A stretch of DNA of 64,000 bases, from NCBI GenBank assembly GCA_963806735.1, contig CAWEBE010000003.1, forward strand, positions 62,001-126,000, written 5' to 3'. Source of the stretch: CADEFX01 sp963806735. GTDB taxonomy: Bacteria; Pseudomonadota; Alphaproteobacteria; Rhizobiales; Hyphomicrobiaceae. This document shows positions 56,678 through 64,000 of the stretch, piece after piece. The notes under the pieces were generated by a model, which saw nothing but the letters and a program-made list of their open reading frames with translations, ran no database searches and was not told the origin of the DNA. Each line of letters opens with the position of its first letter. Within the stretch, counting starts at the first letter, position 1. The position numbers and the translations under genes were made by a program.

Positions 56678-57049
56678 ATGCGCGTGTTGCCTATGCCTTT
56701 TCTCTCAGCGGTGGCAGTTCTGCTGCCCGTGTCCGCCCAGGCCACGGAAGCCACCACGACCCGTATCGAGACCCGGCCCTTTTACGGCGCCACCGTTACG
56801 ATCGAAGCAGGAGTGCGTGTATTCCGGCCGCTGCCGCCGCACAGCAAGGTCATCATCAACCCGGGCGGCAAGACGCCGGTGAACCTCGGCTTCGAGGAGA
56901 ACCGCTGGGTCTCGCACAACAACAACTACAACTATAATTACAACTATGAGCGCTCGCTTGGAGCCGACGATGATCAGATCGGCGGCTTTGTTGCCGATGG
57001 GTTCAAGCGTCGGCGCCCGCATCATCGCGGCCGTCCGGCATTCAGATAA
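56678..57049 (+). CDS. Small secreted protein with Asn/Tyr repeat
   Basis: About 123 residues. A signal peptide (MPFLSAVAVLLPVSAQA) is followed by a mature part containing a beta-rich stretch (FYGATVTIEAGVRVFRPLP) and an Asn/Tyr repeat, NNNYNYNYNYE, at about 88-98. The C-terminus is basic and His/Arg-rich (RRRPHHRGR). The ATG at 56678 has a GGAG ribosome site. It lies between fmt and truA. I do not recognise a family; the length and signal peptide suggest a periplasmic or surface role. Confidence 0.65.
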   Translation: MRVLPMPFLSAVAVLLPVSAQATEATTTRIETRPFYGATVTIEAGVRVFRPLPPHSKVIINPGGKTPVNLGFEENRWVSHNNNYNYNYNYERSLGADDDQIGGFVADGFKRRRPHHRGRPAFR

Positions 57050-57143
57050 GGCGCACGCCTGCCACATTGGCTTGTCGGCATGCTCGTGGGCGGCTACTTG
57101 AGACCGGCGCTCGGGCAACGGGCGCCATGTCGCGAGCCGATGT

Positions 57144-57920
57144 ATGCCGCGCTACCGAGTGATCCTGGAATACGACGGCACGCCGTTCGTGGGCTGGCAG
57201 GTGCAAGCCAGCGGCCCCTCCGTGCAAGGCCGCCTTGCCGAGGCGATCCGGAAATTTTCGGGTGAGGAAGTGGCCGTACGCGGCGCCGGCCGTACTGATG
57301 CCGGTGTGCATGCGCTCGGCCAAGTTGCTCATTTCGATCTCACGAGGGATTGGCCAGCAGACAAGGTGCGCGAGGCGGTCAATTTCCATCTGAAGCCCGA
57401 CCCCGTAGCGATCGTTGACTGTGAGGTGGCCGGTGCCGATTTCGACGCCCGGTTCAGCGCGACGGGCAGGCATTATCTCTATCGAATTCTTGCCCGGCGC
57501 GCTCCGCCGGCGCTGAACAAGCATAGGGTGTGGTGGGTGCCGCGCGCACTCGATGCCCAGGCCATGGCCGCGGCCGCGGGGCACCTGATCGGCCGGCATG
57601 ATTTTACGACCTTTCGTGCCGCTGGCTGCCAAGCCAAATCACCCATCAAGACGCTGGACGTGCTGGACGTGCGATCAGACGGAAATGAAATCCGCGTTGC
57701 AGCTTCGGCCCGCTCGTTCCTACATCATCAGGTGCGCTCGATCGTCGGCAGCTTGAAGCACGTCGGTGAGGGTAAGTGGGTGCCGGACAATCTCAAGACT
57801 GTGCTGGAAGCACGAGACCGCGCCGCCTGCGGGGTGATCGCCCCGGCCGCCGGGCTTTATCTCGTGCGTGTGGACTATGCGACGGCGAGCGAGAGCGCTG
57901 AGGACGACGAAGACGCATAG
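57144..57920 (+). CDS. truA: tRNA pseudouridine(38-40) synthase
   Basis: A 258-residue enzyme that isomerises uridines 38-40 of the anticodon arm. The catalytic aspartate is D52 in GAGRTDAGVHALGQ. ILEYDGTPFVGWQ at the N-terminus and RSFLHHQVRSIVGSL near residue 193 are standard. It completes the def-fmt-truA grouping of translation genes. The start ATG at 57144 fits the family. Confidence 0.95.
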   Translation: MPRYRVILEYDGTPFVGWQVQASGPSVQGRLAEAIRKFSGEEVAVRGAGRTDAGVHALGQVAHFDLTRDWPADKVREAVNFHLKPDPVAIVDCEVAGADFDARFSATGRHYLYRILARRAPPALNKHRVWWVPRALDAQAMAAAAGHLIGRHDFTTFRAAGCQAKSPIKTLDVLDVRSDGNEIRVAASARSFLHHQVRSIVGSLKHVGEGKWVPDNLKTVLEARDRAACGVIAPAAGLYLVRVDYATASESAEDDEDA

Positions 57921-57924
57921 TATG

Positions 57925-59268
57925 CTAACGGCGTGCGGCCAGCACGCGATCGACCATGGCCGGTGCTACGCCCAGATAGTTGGAGGGGTCGACAAGGCTG
58001 GCGAGGGCCGCGGCATCGAGGTGCGACGTAATCTCCGCGCGCTTCTGCAATTGCTCGAGAAGCGGCGTGCCTTCCTCGAGCGCGCTGCGGCAGGCCGCGT
58101 AGACGAGATCGTGTGCTACGCCTCGCCCCGTGTAAGGCGCCAGCGCCATCATGACCGCCTCGGCGACGATCAGGCCACCGGTCAGATCAAGGTTCTTGCG
58201 CATGCGGTCGGGCACGACGATCAGCCCTTCCAGCATGAAGCGCGATTGGTGCAAGGCACCGGCGGTGGCGATGAAGCTTTCCGGGAGTGCAATCCACTCC
58301 AAGTGCCAGGGTCCGGTCGCCCGTTCATGATCGGCCGCCATAGCGTCCAGCATCAGTCCGGCGTGCTGGCGCACGGTCTTGGCTAGCGCAACGATCATCT
58401 CGCAGGAGATTGGATTGCGCTTCTGCGGCATGGTGGAAGAAGAGCCGCGGCCGGCTACGAACGGTTCGAAGGCTTCGGCGACCTCGGTCTGCATCATGAG
58501 CATGATATCGGTGGCGATTTTGGCGAGGCTGCCGGTGACAAGACCGAGGAACGACACGGCTTCCGCCATCGAATTGCGGGCGGCGTGCCAGGTGATCGGT
58601 GGCTGTGCGAGCTGCAACTCATCGGCAAGCGCGGCCTGCACGGCGAGCCCATCCTCGCCGAGAGAGGCGAGTGTGCCTGCCGCGCCTGAGAACTGCACGA
58701 CGAGCACGCGCGGCTTCAGCTGATCGAGCCGCTGGCGGTGACGCTCGATCATTGCCAGCCACACAGCGACCTTGTAGCCGAAGGTCACAGGCAGGGCATG
58801 CTGCAGATGGGTGCGCCCGGCCATGACGGTGTCGCGGTGCCGCCGCGCAAGGCTGGCGAGCGCTGTTGCGATGGCATCCAGGTCCGCTTCCACCAGGCCA
58901 AGAGCGTCGCGAACCTGTAGCACACTGGCCGTATCCATGATGTCTTGCGTGGTGGCGCCCCAATGCACGTAACGGCCTGCGTCGCCGCACTGCTGGACCA
59001 TCTGATGCACCACGCCGACGATCGGATAGCCGACCACATCGGTCTCGGTCTTCAATTTGCCGAGATCGATTGCTCTTGTATCGGCGTTCGCGGCGATCGC
59101 ATCTGCCGCAGCACGGGGGATGACACCAACGTGCGCTTGTGCCTTCGCAAGCGCGACCTCGACTTCGACGTAACGTGCGGCGAGCGCCTCATCGCTGAAG
59201 ATGGCGCGCATGGCCGGCGTGCCGAACAGGTCGCGGAAGATGGAAGAGTTGAAGACTGTCGAAGGCAT
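57925..59268 (-). CDS. Fumarase/aspartase superfamily lyase (3-carboxy-cis,cis-muconate cycloisomerase-like)
   Basis: About 447 residues, all-helical. The superfamily signature is GSSSTMPQKRNP, and the catalytic region THLQHALPVTFGYK and HWGATTQDIMDTAS are intact. Overall it resembles PcaB (3-carboxymuconate cycloisomerase) more than PurB, but neither pca genes nor purine genes are nearby, so the substrate is uncertain. The ATG at 59268 is preferred; the TTG at 59295 is upstream with no clear ribosome site. It converges on truA with a 4-bp gap. Confidence 0.8.
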   Translation of the reverse strand: MPSTVFNSSIFRDLFGTPAMRAIFSDEALAARYVEVEVALAKAQAHVGVIPRAAADAIAANADTRAIDLGKLKTETDVVGYPIVGVVHQMVQQCGDAGRYVHWGATTQDIMDTASVLQVRDALGLVEADLDAIATALASLARRHRDTVMAGRTHLQHALPVTFGYKVAVWLAMIERHRQRLDQLKPRVLVVQFSGAAGTLASLGEDGLAVQAALADELQLAQPPITWHAARNSMAEAVSFLGLVTGSLAKIATDIMLMMQTEVAEAFEPFVAGRGSSSTMPQKRNPISCEMIVALAKTVRQHAGLMLDAMAADHERATGPWHLEWIALPESFIATAGALHQSRFMLEGLIVVPDRMRKNLDLTGGLIVAEAVMMALAPYTGRGVAHDLVYAACRSALEEGTPLLEQLQKRAEITSHLDAAALASLVDPSNYLGVAPAMVDRVLAARR

Positions 59269-59421
59269 GGATCGTTTCCGGGGGATGGAAGACAAAGCGT
59301 CGATGGGTACGATACCTCAAAGCAGACGCAGCGAGGCCGAGCAAGTCGTGCCTACCTCTGGAACCGTACCTGCATCCGGGCGTTGTCGTAATTCGCGAAA
59401 ACAGGCCCATCTGGAGGGTTC

Positions 59422-60048
59422 ATGGACGCTACCGTACATCCGTTGAAAACCAATGGATTCATTCGGCGTGACATAGAGATAGAAACACGCCCAAGCCGTG
59501 CGGAGGTCGAGCAGGCGGTTCGGACCCTGATCAGATGGACGGGCGATGATCCCGAGCGCGACGGGCTGGTCGAGACGCCCTCGCGTGTGGCACGAGCCTA
59601 TGAGGACCTGTTTGGCGGCTACGCCGAGGATGCCGCGGCCATCCTGCGCAAGACGTTCGATGAGACCGAGGGTTACGACGAGATGATCGCCATGCGCGGC
59701 ATCCGTTTCGTCAGCCATTGCGAGCACCATATTGCGCCGATCATGGGGCAGGCCTGGATCGCCTATGTGCCGACCAGCCGTGTGGTCGGCATCTCCAAGC
59801 TGGCGCGCGTGCTGGAGATCTATTCCAAGCGCCTGCAGATTCAGGAGCGGCTGACCTCCCAGATCGCCAACACCATCGATGAGGTGCTGCGGCCCAAGGG
59901 TGTCGCTGTGCTGATCAAGGCCCAGCACCTTTGCGTCGGGATGCGCGGCGTGCGCAAGCACGAGGCGGACCTGGTCACCACGCGCATGCTGGGATGCTTC
60001 CGCGACGACCCCGCCCTGCGCCAGGAATTCATGCGCCTGACCGACTAA
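59422..60048 (+). CDS. folE: GTP cyclohydrolase I
   Basis: A 208-residue enzyme making 7,8-dihydroneopterin triphosphate for folate. HCEHHIAPIMGQAWIAYVP contains zinc ligands, SKLARVLEIYSKRLQIQERLT is the second signature, and QHLCVGMRGVRK completes the zinc and catalytic set (Cys and His present). The N-terminal 30 residues are polar and variable, as usual. No regulatory RNA is evident in the 153 bp upstream. Confidence 0.96.
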   Translation: MDATVHPLKTNGFIRRDIEIETRPSRAEVEQAVRTLIRWTGDDPERDGLVETPSRVARAYEDLFGGYAEDAAAILRKTFDETEGYDEMIAMRGIRFVSHCEHHIAPIMGQAWIAYVPTSRVVGISKLARVLEIYSKRLQIQERLTSQIANTIDEVLRPKGVAVLIKAQHLCVGMRGVRKHEADLVTTRMLGCFRDDPALRQEFMRLTD

Positions 60049-60205
60049 GGTTCCTAAGCGGCACGCAGCGGTCAGCCATATAGCGCTCTCCTGCGGAGAG
60101 GGCTTGATTGTGCGCGCTCTTTCGTGATCGATTGCGCTTGACGGCGCCAGCCCCAAGGGACCGGCTGCCTATCAACGAGCATCGGTCACGGAGGACGCCT
60201 CGGTC

Positions 60206-60961
60206 ATGGCAACGAACAAGGTCGCACTCATCACGGGTGGTGGATCGGGCATCGGCAGGTCGGCAGCGCTGCACCTGCAGGCCGACGGTTGGGATGTGGT
60301 GGTGACCGGCCGTCGCAAGGAGGAGCTCGACAAGACCTGTGCGCTGGCCAAATCCGGCGGGGGCAAGATGGCGGCTGTCGCCGCCGACGTCTCCAAGCAG
60401 GCCGACGTCAAGCGCCTGTTCGGCGAGGTTGCGAAGACCTTCGGTCGCCTAGACTTTCTGTTCAACAATGCGGGTATGGGTCTGCCGGCGGGGCCGATGG
60501 AGGAGATTCCGCTCGAGAAGTGGCAACAGGTCGTCGACCTCAATCTGACGGGGTCGTTCCTGTGTGCGCAGGAGGCGATACGCCTCTTCAAGGCACAGAA
60601 GCCGCAAGGTGGACGTATCGTCAACAACGGCTCGATCTCGGCGCATACGCCCAGGCCGATGTCTGTCGCGTACACGGCGACCAAGCACGCTGTCACAGGC
60701 CTCACCAAGTGCATTGCGCTCGACGGGCGCTCGTTCAACATCGCCTGTGGCCAGCTCGACATCGGCAATGCCGACACGGCGATGGGCGGACGCATGAAGG
60801 CGGGCGTGCCGCAGGCCAATGGCGAGATCCGGCCGGAGCCGGTCATGGACGTGGAGCACTGCGGCAGCGCAATCCGCTACATGGCGAGTTTACCTCTGGA
60901 CAGCAACGTGCTGACGATGGCGATCAAGGCCACGGCTATGCCGTTCGAGGGCCGTGGCTAG
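60206..60961 (+). CDS. SDR family NAD(P)-dependent oxidoreductase
   Basis: A 251-residue classical short-chain dehydrogenase. The cofactor motif is TGGGSGIGR, NNAG is present in the fourth strand, and the catalytic Ser, Tyr and Lys are in NNGSISAHT and PMSVAYTATKHAV. The C-terminus (SLPLDSNVLTMAIKATAMPFEGRG) is like the 3-ketoacyl reductase/glucose dehydrogenase group. It lies 26 bp before a large alpha/beta hydrolase and probably shares its transcript; together they suggest degradation of an ester-linked compound. Confidence 0.9.
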   Translation: MATNKVALITGGGSGIGRSAALHLQADGWDVVVTGRRKEELDKTCALAKSGGGKMAAVAADVSKQADVKRLFGEVAKTFGRLDFLFNNAGMGLPAGPMEEIPLEKWQQVVDLNLTGSFLCAQEAIRLFKAQKPQGGRIVNNGSISAHTPRPMSVAYTATKHAVTGLTKCIALDGRSFNIACGQLDIGNADTAMGGRMKAGVPQANGEIRPEPVMDVEHCGSAIRYMASLPLDSNVLTMAIKATAMPFEGRG

Positions 60962-60987
60962 CGTTCGGGCAGATCTGACACGGCGCG

Positions 60988-63018
60988 ATGGGGCAGGTGG
61001 TTATGACCAACCGGGTCGAGATCGACATCACGGAGCGCTTTGCCTTCGCCGGCGGTCAGGCGTTCGGAGCGGCCGGACCCTATGAGCGCCTCAAGGGCCG
61101 CGCGCACTTTACCGTCGATCCCAAGTCGCCGGCGCAGGCGGGCATTGTCGATCTCGACAAGGCCGCCGTCGATGCGGGCGGGCTCGTGCGCTTCTGTGCC
61201 GATATCTCTATCCTGAAGCCCGTCGATCCGGCGAAGGGCAGCGGCCGTCTGTTTTTCGACTGGGGCAATCGCGGCAACATCCGCTGCCTGCAGTTCTTCA
61301 ACGACGCAGTGGGCTCCAACGATCCGCGAACGGCCGAGCATGCGGGCAATGGCTTCATGATGCGTCGCGGCTATACGCTCGCCTGGTGCGGATGGCAGGC
61401 CGATCTGTTGCCCGGCGACCATCGTTTTCTTTTGGACGTGCCCGTAGCAACCGACAAGGGTAAGCCGATCACGGGCCAGGTGCGTGTCGAATACATCGCC
61501 AACGAGCGCGGCGTCACGACCATGCCGCTGTCGAGCCGCGCCTCCACGCGCAGCCACCCGACAGTGTCGCTCGACACGCGCAAGGCCAGCCTGACGCGGC
61601 GGCGCTACGCTGGGGATGCTCGCATTCCCGTGCCACCGGACGCCTGGATGTTTGCCCGTGTGGAGGGCGGCAGCGGGTTGGACAACCAGGGCGCGGAATA
61701 CGCAATTGTTCCCTCTGACACGCACATCCATATTCCCGCAGGTTTCGAGCCGGGCTGGATTTACGAGCTGGTCTACGAGGGCAAGGACCCGTTAGTGCTG
61801 GGCCTCGGGCACGTTGCCGTGCGGGACTTCGTGAGCTTCCTGAAGTCCGGCAAGCCGGACACTGCGGGCAAGGCCAACCCCGCCGGCCGCCCCATGGAAA
61901 AAGCGTACGGCTGGGGGCGCTCGCAAACTGGCCGCTGCATTCGCGATTTCATTCATCGCGGCTTCAACGCCGATGCGTCCGGCCGCAAGGTGTTCGACGG
62001 CATGCTACCGCATGTCTCGGGCGGTGGCCTCATGTGGATGAATCATCGCTTCGCCAACGTCATCGTGGCCGCCGGCCAGGAGTACGAGGATCACGAGAAC
62101 CCGGCCGATCGTTTTCCGTTCTCATATGCGTCGTCAAGCGATCACATCACCGGTCGAACGGACGCGATCTGCAAGCGACCCGAGACTGACCCGTTGATTC
62201 TGCACACACAGACGGCCACCGAGTACTGGCAGCGGCACGGGTCGCTCGTGCACACCGATACCCGCGGCAACGATCTGCCTCAGCCCGAGAACGTGCGCGT
62301 GTATCTCTGGTCGAGCTCCCAGCATTTCGCCGATCCTCTCCTGAAGAAGCCCTCGTGCGGCGTGTGCCAGAACGTGATCAACGTCGTGTGGACGTCGATG
62401 TTGTTCAGGGGAATGCTCGACGCCATGGACGCCTGGGCGAGCAAGGGAGTAGCACCGCCCGACAGTCGTATTCCGCGCCGGGCGGATGGGACGCTGGTGC
62501 CCGGTGAGGAGTATCGTGCCAAGTTTCCCGCCATCCCTGGCATTGCCACGCCGCGCGGACCGAGCCCGCTCGAGCGCTTGGACTTCGGTCCGGATTTCGA
62601 CAAGGGATTGCTCGTGGAGCCACCGAAGCGTACCGGGCAGAGCTACGCGGTCCTGGTGCCTGCGGCCGACGCAGACGGCAATGACAAGGCGGGCGTGCGC
62701 GCCCCGATGGTGCAGGCGCCGCTTGCGACCTATACGGGTTGGAACCTGCGGGTGCGTGGTTTCGGTCATGGTGCCATGTTCGAGTTTTCCGGGAGCACCA
62801 TACCGCTGCCGGAAACTCCTGAAGAGCGGGCCGCCACGGGCGATCCGCGCGTCTCGATCCTCGAGCGATACCCCTGCAAGGCTGCCTTTCGCGAGGCCAT
62901 CGGCGAGGCGGCCCAGAAGCTCGTGGCTCAGGGCCTCATGCTCCAGGAGGACATCGAGCGCTGCATGGCCGCGGCAGCCAATTGGGGCCGCCCTCGTCAC
63001 GATGTGAGCCTCGATTAG
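60988..63018 (+). CDS. Large alpha/beta hydrolase of the Abhydrolase_10 type
   Basis: A 676-residue protein. The motif GWGRSQTGRCIRDFIHRGFN (near residue 309) matches the G-x-S-x-x-G nucleophile elbow of the alpha/beta-hydrolase domain family PF20091; the N-terminal NRVEIDITERFAFAGGQAFGAAGPYERLKG and DWGNRGNI blocks are also conserved in that family. No signal peptide. An internal ATG at 61003 has a slightly better GGGGCAGG spacing and may be the true start. Substrate unknown; possibly an ester or lactone used with the SDR. Confidence 0.8.
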   Translation: MGQVVMTNRVEIDITERFAFAGGQAFGAAGPYERLKGRAHFTVDPKSPAQAGIVDLDKAAVDAGGLVRFCADISILKPVDPAKGSGRLFFDWGNRGNIRCLQFFNDAVGSNDPRTAEHAGNGFMMRRGYTLAWCGWQADLLPGDHRFLLDVPVATDKGKPITGQVRVEYIANERGVTTMPLSSRASTRSHPTVSLDTRKASLTRRRYAGDARIPVPPDAWMFARVEGGSGLDNQGAEYAIVPSDTHIHIPAGFEPGWIYELVYEGKDPLVLGLGHVAVRDFVSFLKSGKPDTAGKANPAGRPMEKAYGWGRSQTGRCIRDFIHRGFNADASGRKVFDGMLPHVSGGGLMWMNHRFANVIVAAGQEYEDHENPADRFPFSYASSSDHITGRTDAICKRPETDPLILHTQTATEYWQRHGSLVHTDTRGNDLPQPENVRVYLWSSSQHFADPLLKKPSCGVCQNVINVVWTSMLFRGMLDAMDAWASKGVAPPDSRIPRRADGTLVPGEEYRAKFPAIPGIATPRGPSPLERLDFGPDFDKGLLVEPPKRTGQSYAVLVPAADADGNDKAGVRAPMVQAPLATYTGWNLRVRGFGHGAMFEFSGSTIPLPETPEERAATGDPRVSILERYPCKAAFREAIGEAAQKLVAQGLMLQEDIERCMAAAANWGRPRHDVSLD

Positions 63019-63174
63019 GCGGCACGTGGCCCGAGCGCCGCAGCAGCTCGCGTGAGTGCTCCTACACGCCTGGGTAGGTTGCGCTCCGCTGGTACACTTC
63101 GCAGTGTTGCAACGGAATGGCGCCGCTGATTCGGGAAGCGAAGGCCAGCAGCGCTGCGGGGGGCCGCGCGGGGC

Positions 63175-64000
63175 ATGAATGCGCAGAAAGCGGGGCGCGA
63201 GCAGCTCTCCCTGCAATCTCTCATGGCGGGCGTGTGGGGGCCCCTGGCGGCCATTTCCGGGGTCGTCAATGTGCTGGCGCTCACCGGCTCGTTCTACATG
63301 CTGCAGGTGTACGATCGGGTGCTGACGAGCCGCAACGTCTCGACCCTGATCGCCATCTCCATTCTAGCCGCCTGCCTGTACGGCTTTTCCGGCGCCCTCG
63401 AGGTGATCCGGGCCCAGGTATTAGTGCGGGTGGGCGATCGCATCGATCGGCGCCTGATGCCGGCTGCGCAGCAGGCCGCCATGCGTCAATCTTTGCGAAG
63501 CGCGGCCCCGGCCGAGGCGCAGCAAGCCATTCGCGATGTGGACAGCATGAGGGCGTTTTTGGCCAGCCAGGGCCCAGTCGCCATTTTTGATCTGCCGTGG
63601 CTGCCGCTCTATATCCTCTTCATCGCAGCGCTGCATCCGGTCCTCGGGCTTGTTACCGCCGCGGGAGCGCTCGTGATCTGTGCCTTGACCTTGGCCTCCG
63701 AAAGCGTCACCCGCACTCTCGCCGCACAGGTGGTTGCGACCGGTGCGCGCCGGCAGGCTATCGCCGACGAAAACGCCAGGAATGTCGAGGCGATGCAAGC
63801 CATGGGGTTTGCGGATCGCGCCCACCTCAGGTTTGCGGCTGTCAATGCGGAGCATCTCAAGGCACAGGAGAGTGCCGGCGATATTGGCGGCACGCTCGCC
63901 AGCATCTCGCGCGTATTCCGCATGATGCTGCAGTCGGCCATTCTTGGTCTCGGAGCATATCTGACCATTCGCGGGCACATGACCGCCGGGGCCATCATTG
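63175..64000 (+). CDS. Type I secretion system permease/ATPase (PrtD-like), 3'-truncated by window edge
   Basis: The frame is open from the ATG at 63175 to the window end (275 codons). Translated residues include NVLALTGSFYMLQVYDRVLTS near the start, then VGDRIDRRLMPA, DVDSMRAFLASQGPVAIFDLPW and LYILFIAALHPVLGLV. These are the transmembrane-domain hallmarks of the PrtD/HlyB-like exporter ATPases of type I secretion. The ATPase domain lies beyond the window. A membrane-fusion protein gene would be expected next. A GC-rich stretch before the ATG contains no clear ribosome site. Confidence 0.88.
   Translation, partial: MNAQKAGREQLSLQSLMAGVWGPLAAISGVVNVLALTGSFYMLQVYDRVLTSRNVSTLIAISILAACLYGFSGALEVIRAQVLVRVGDRIDRRLMPAAQQAAMRQSLRSAAPAEAQQAIRDVDSMRAFLASQGPVAIFDLPWLPLYILFIAALHPVLGLVTAAGALVICALTLASESVTRTLAAQVVATGARRQAIADENARNVEAMQAMGFADRAHLRFAAVNAEHLKAQESAGDIGGTLASISRVFRMMLQSAILGLGAYLTIRGHMTAGAII

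Overview
The window reads as the chromosome of an alphaproteobacterium of the order Hyphomicrobiales (Rhizobiales), probably close to Hyphomicrobiaceae or a related family. The evidence is high GC with gene-dense coding, a C4-type 5-aminolevulinate synthase, an Mg-type HemB, a Bpt arginyl/leucyl-transferase, a MarR-type LdtR next to an L,D-transpeptidase, the glyA-nrdR-ribD-ribE-ribBX-ribH-nusB block, the kdsB-pheA pair and the SRP RNA-dnaX-ybaB order. I saw no phage, transposase, plasmid gene, tRNA, rRNA or CRISPR array. Nearly everything looks like stable core chromosome with a few accessory inserts.

Region by region. 1-2.3 kb: two tandem paralogous amidohydrolases (the first cut by the window edge) and a Rieske protein, probably one catabolic transcription unit. 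2.5-5.6 kb: a DMT exporter, an XRE regulator with an MmyB-like domain and an MFS transporter. 5.7-10.8 kb: a TPR lipoprotein, an M17 aminopeptidase translationally coupled to an NlpC/P60 protein, an unknown protein, a compound palindromic intergenic repeat, and bpt. 10.8-15.8 kb: a LivH-type permease with a lipoprotein-like N-terminus, hemB, an extensin-like protein and an enoyl-CoA hydratase/3-hydroxyisobutyryl-CoA hydrolase homologue. 15.9-20.2 kb: ldtR and its L,D-transpeptidase neighbour, hemA (ALAS) and a PAP2 phosphatase. 20.3-26.1 kb: glyA, nrdR and the riboflavin genes, ending in nusB. The RibA half of the RibBA-like protein has lost its zinc cysteines.

26.1-37.0 kb: a 2-hydroxyacid dehydrogenase and a six-gene minus-strand peptide importer of the YejABEF type with three successive yejA-like binding proteins. 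37.0-41.3 kb: a membrane-anchored cytochrome c, kdsB, pheA, an alpha/beta hydrolase and nudC. 41.5-44.6 kb: a complete TRAP transporter with a terminator-like hairpin after the binding-protein gene. 44.66-51.4 kb: SRP RNA, dnaX, ybaB and recR. An ECF sigma factor, a membrane anti-sigma factor and a secreted subtilisin-like protease lie between ybaB and recR, genes that are usually adjacent.

51.5-57.9 kb: a FlaA1/CapD-type nucleotide-sugar dehydratase, a retropepsin-like/RimK fusion with a shortened ATP-grasp, then def, fmt, a small Asn/Tyr-rich secreted protein and truA. 57.9-64 kb: a fumarase/aspartase-superfamily lyase, folE, an SDR oxidoreductase, a large alpha/beta hydrolase of the Abhydrolase_10 type, and the start of a type I secretion ABC transporter that runs off the window.

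The parts most worth a second look are the sigma/anti-sigma/protease insertion at recR, the triplicated YejA, the degenerate RimK fusion and the lipoprotein-permease fusion. None of them is proven to be a new system.
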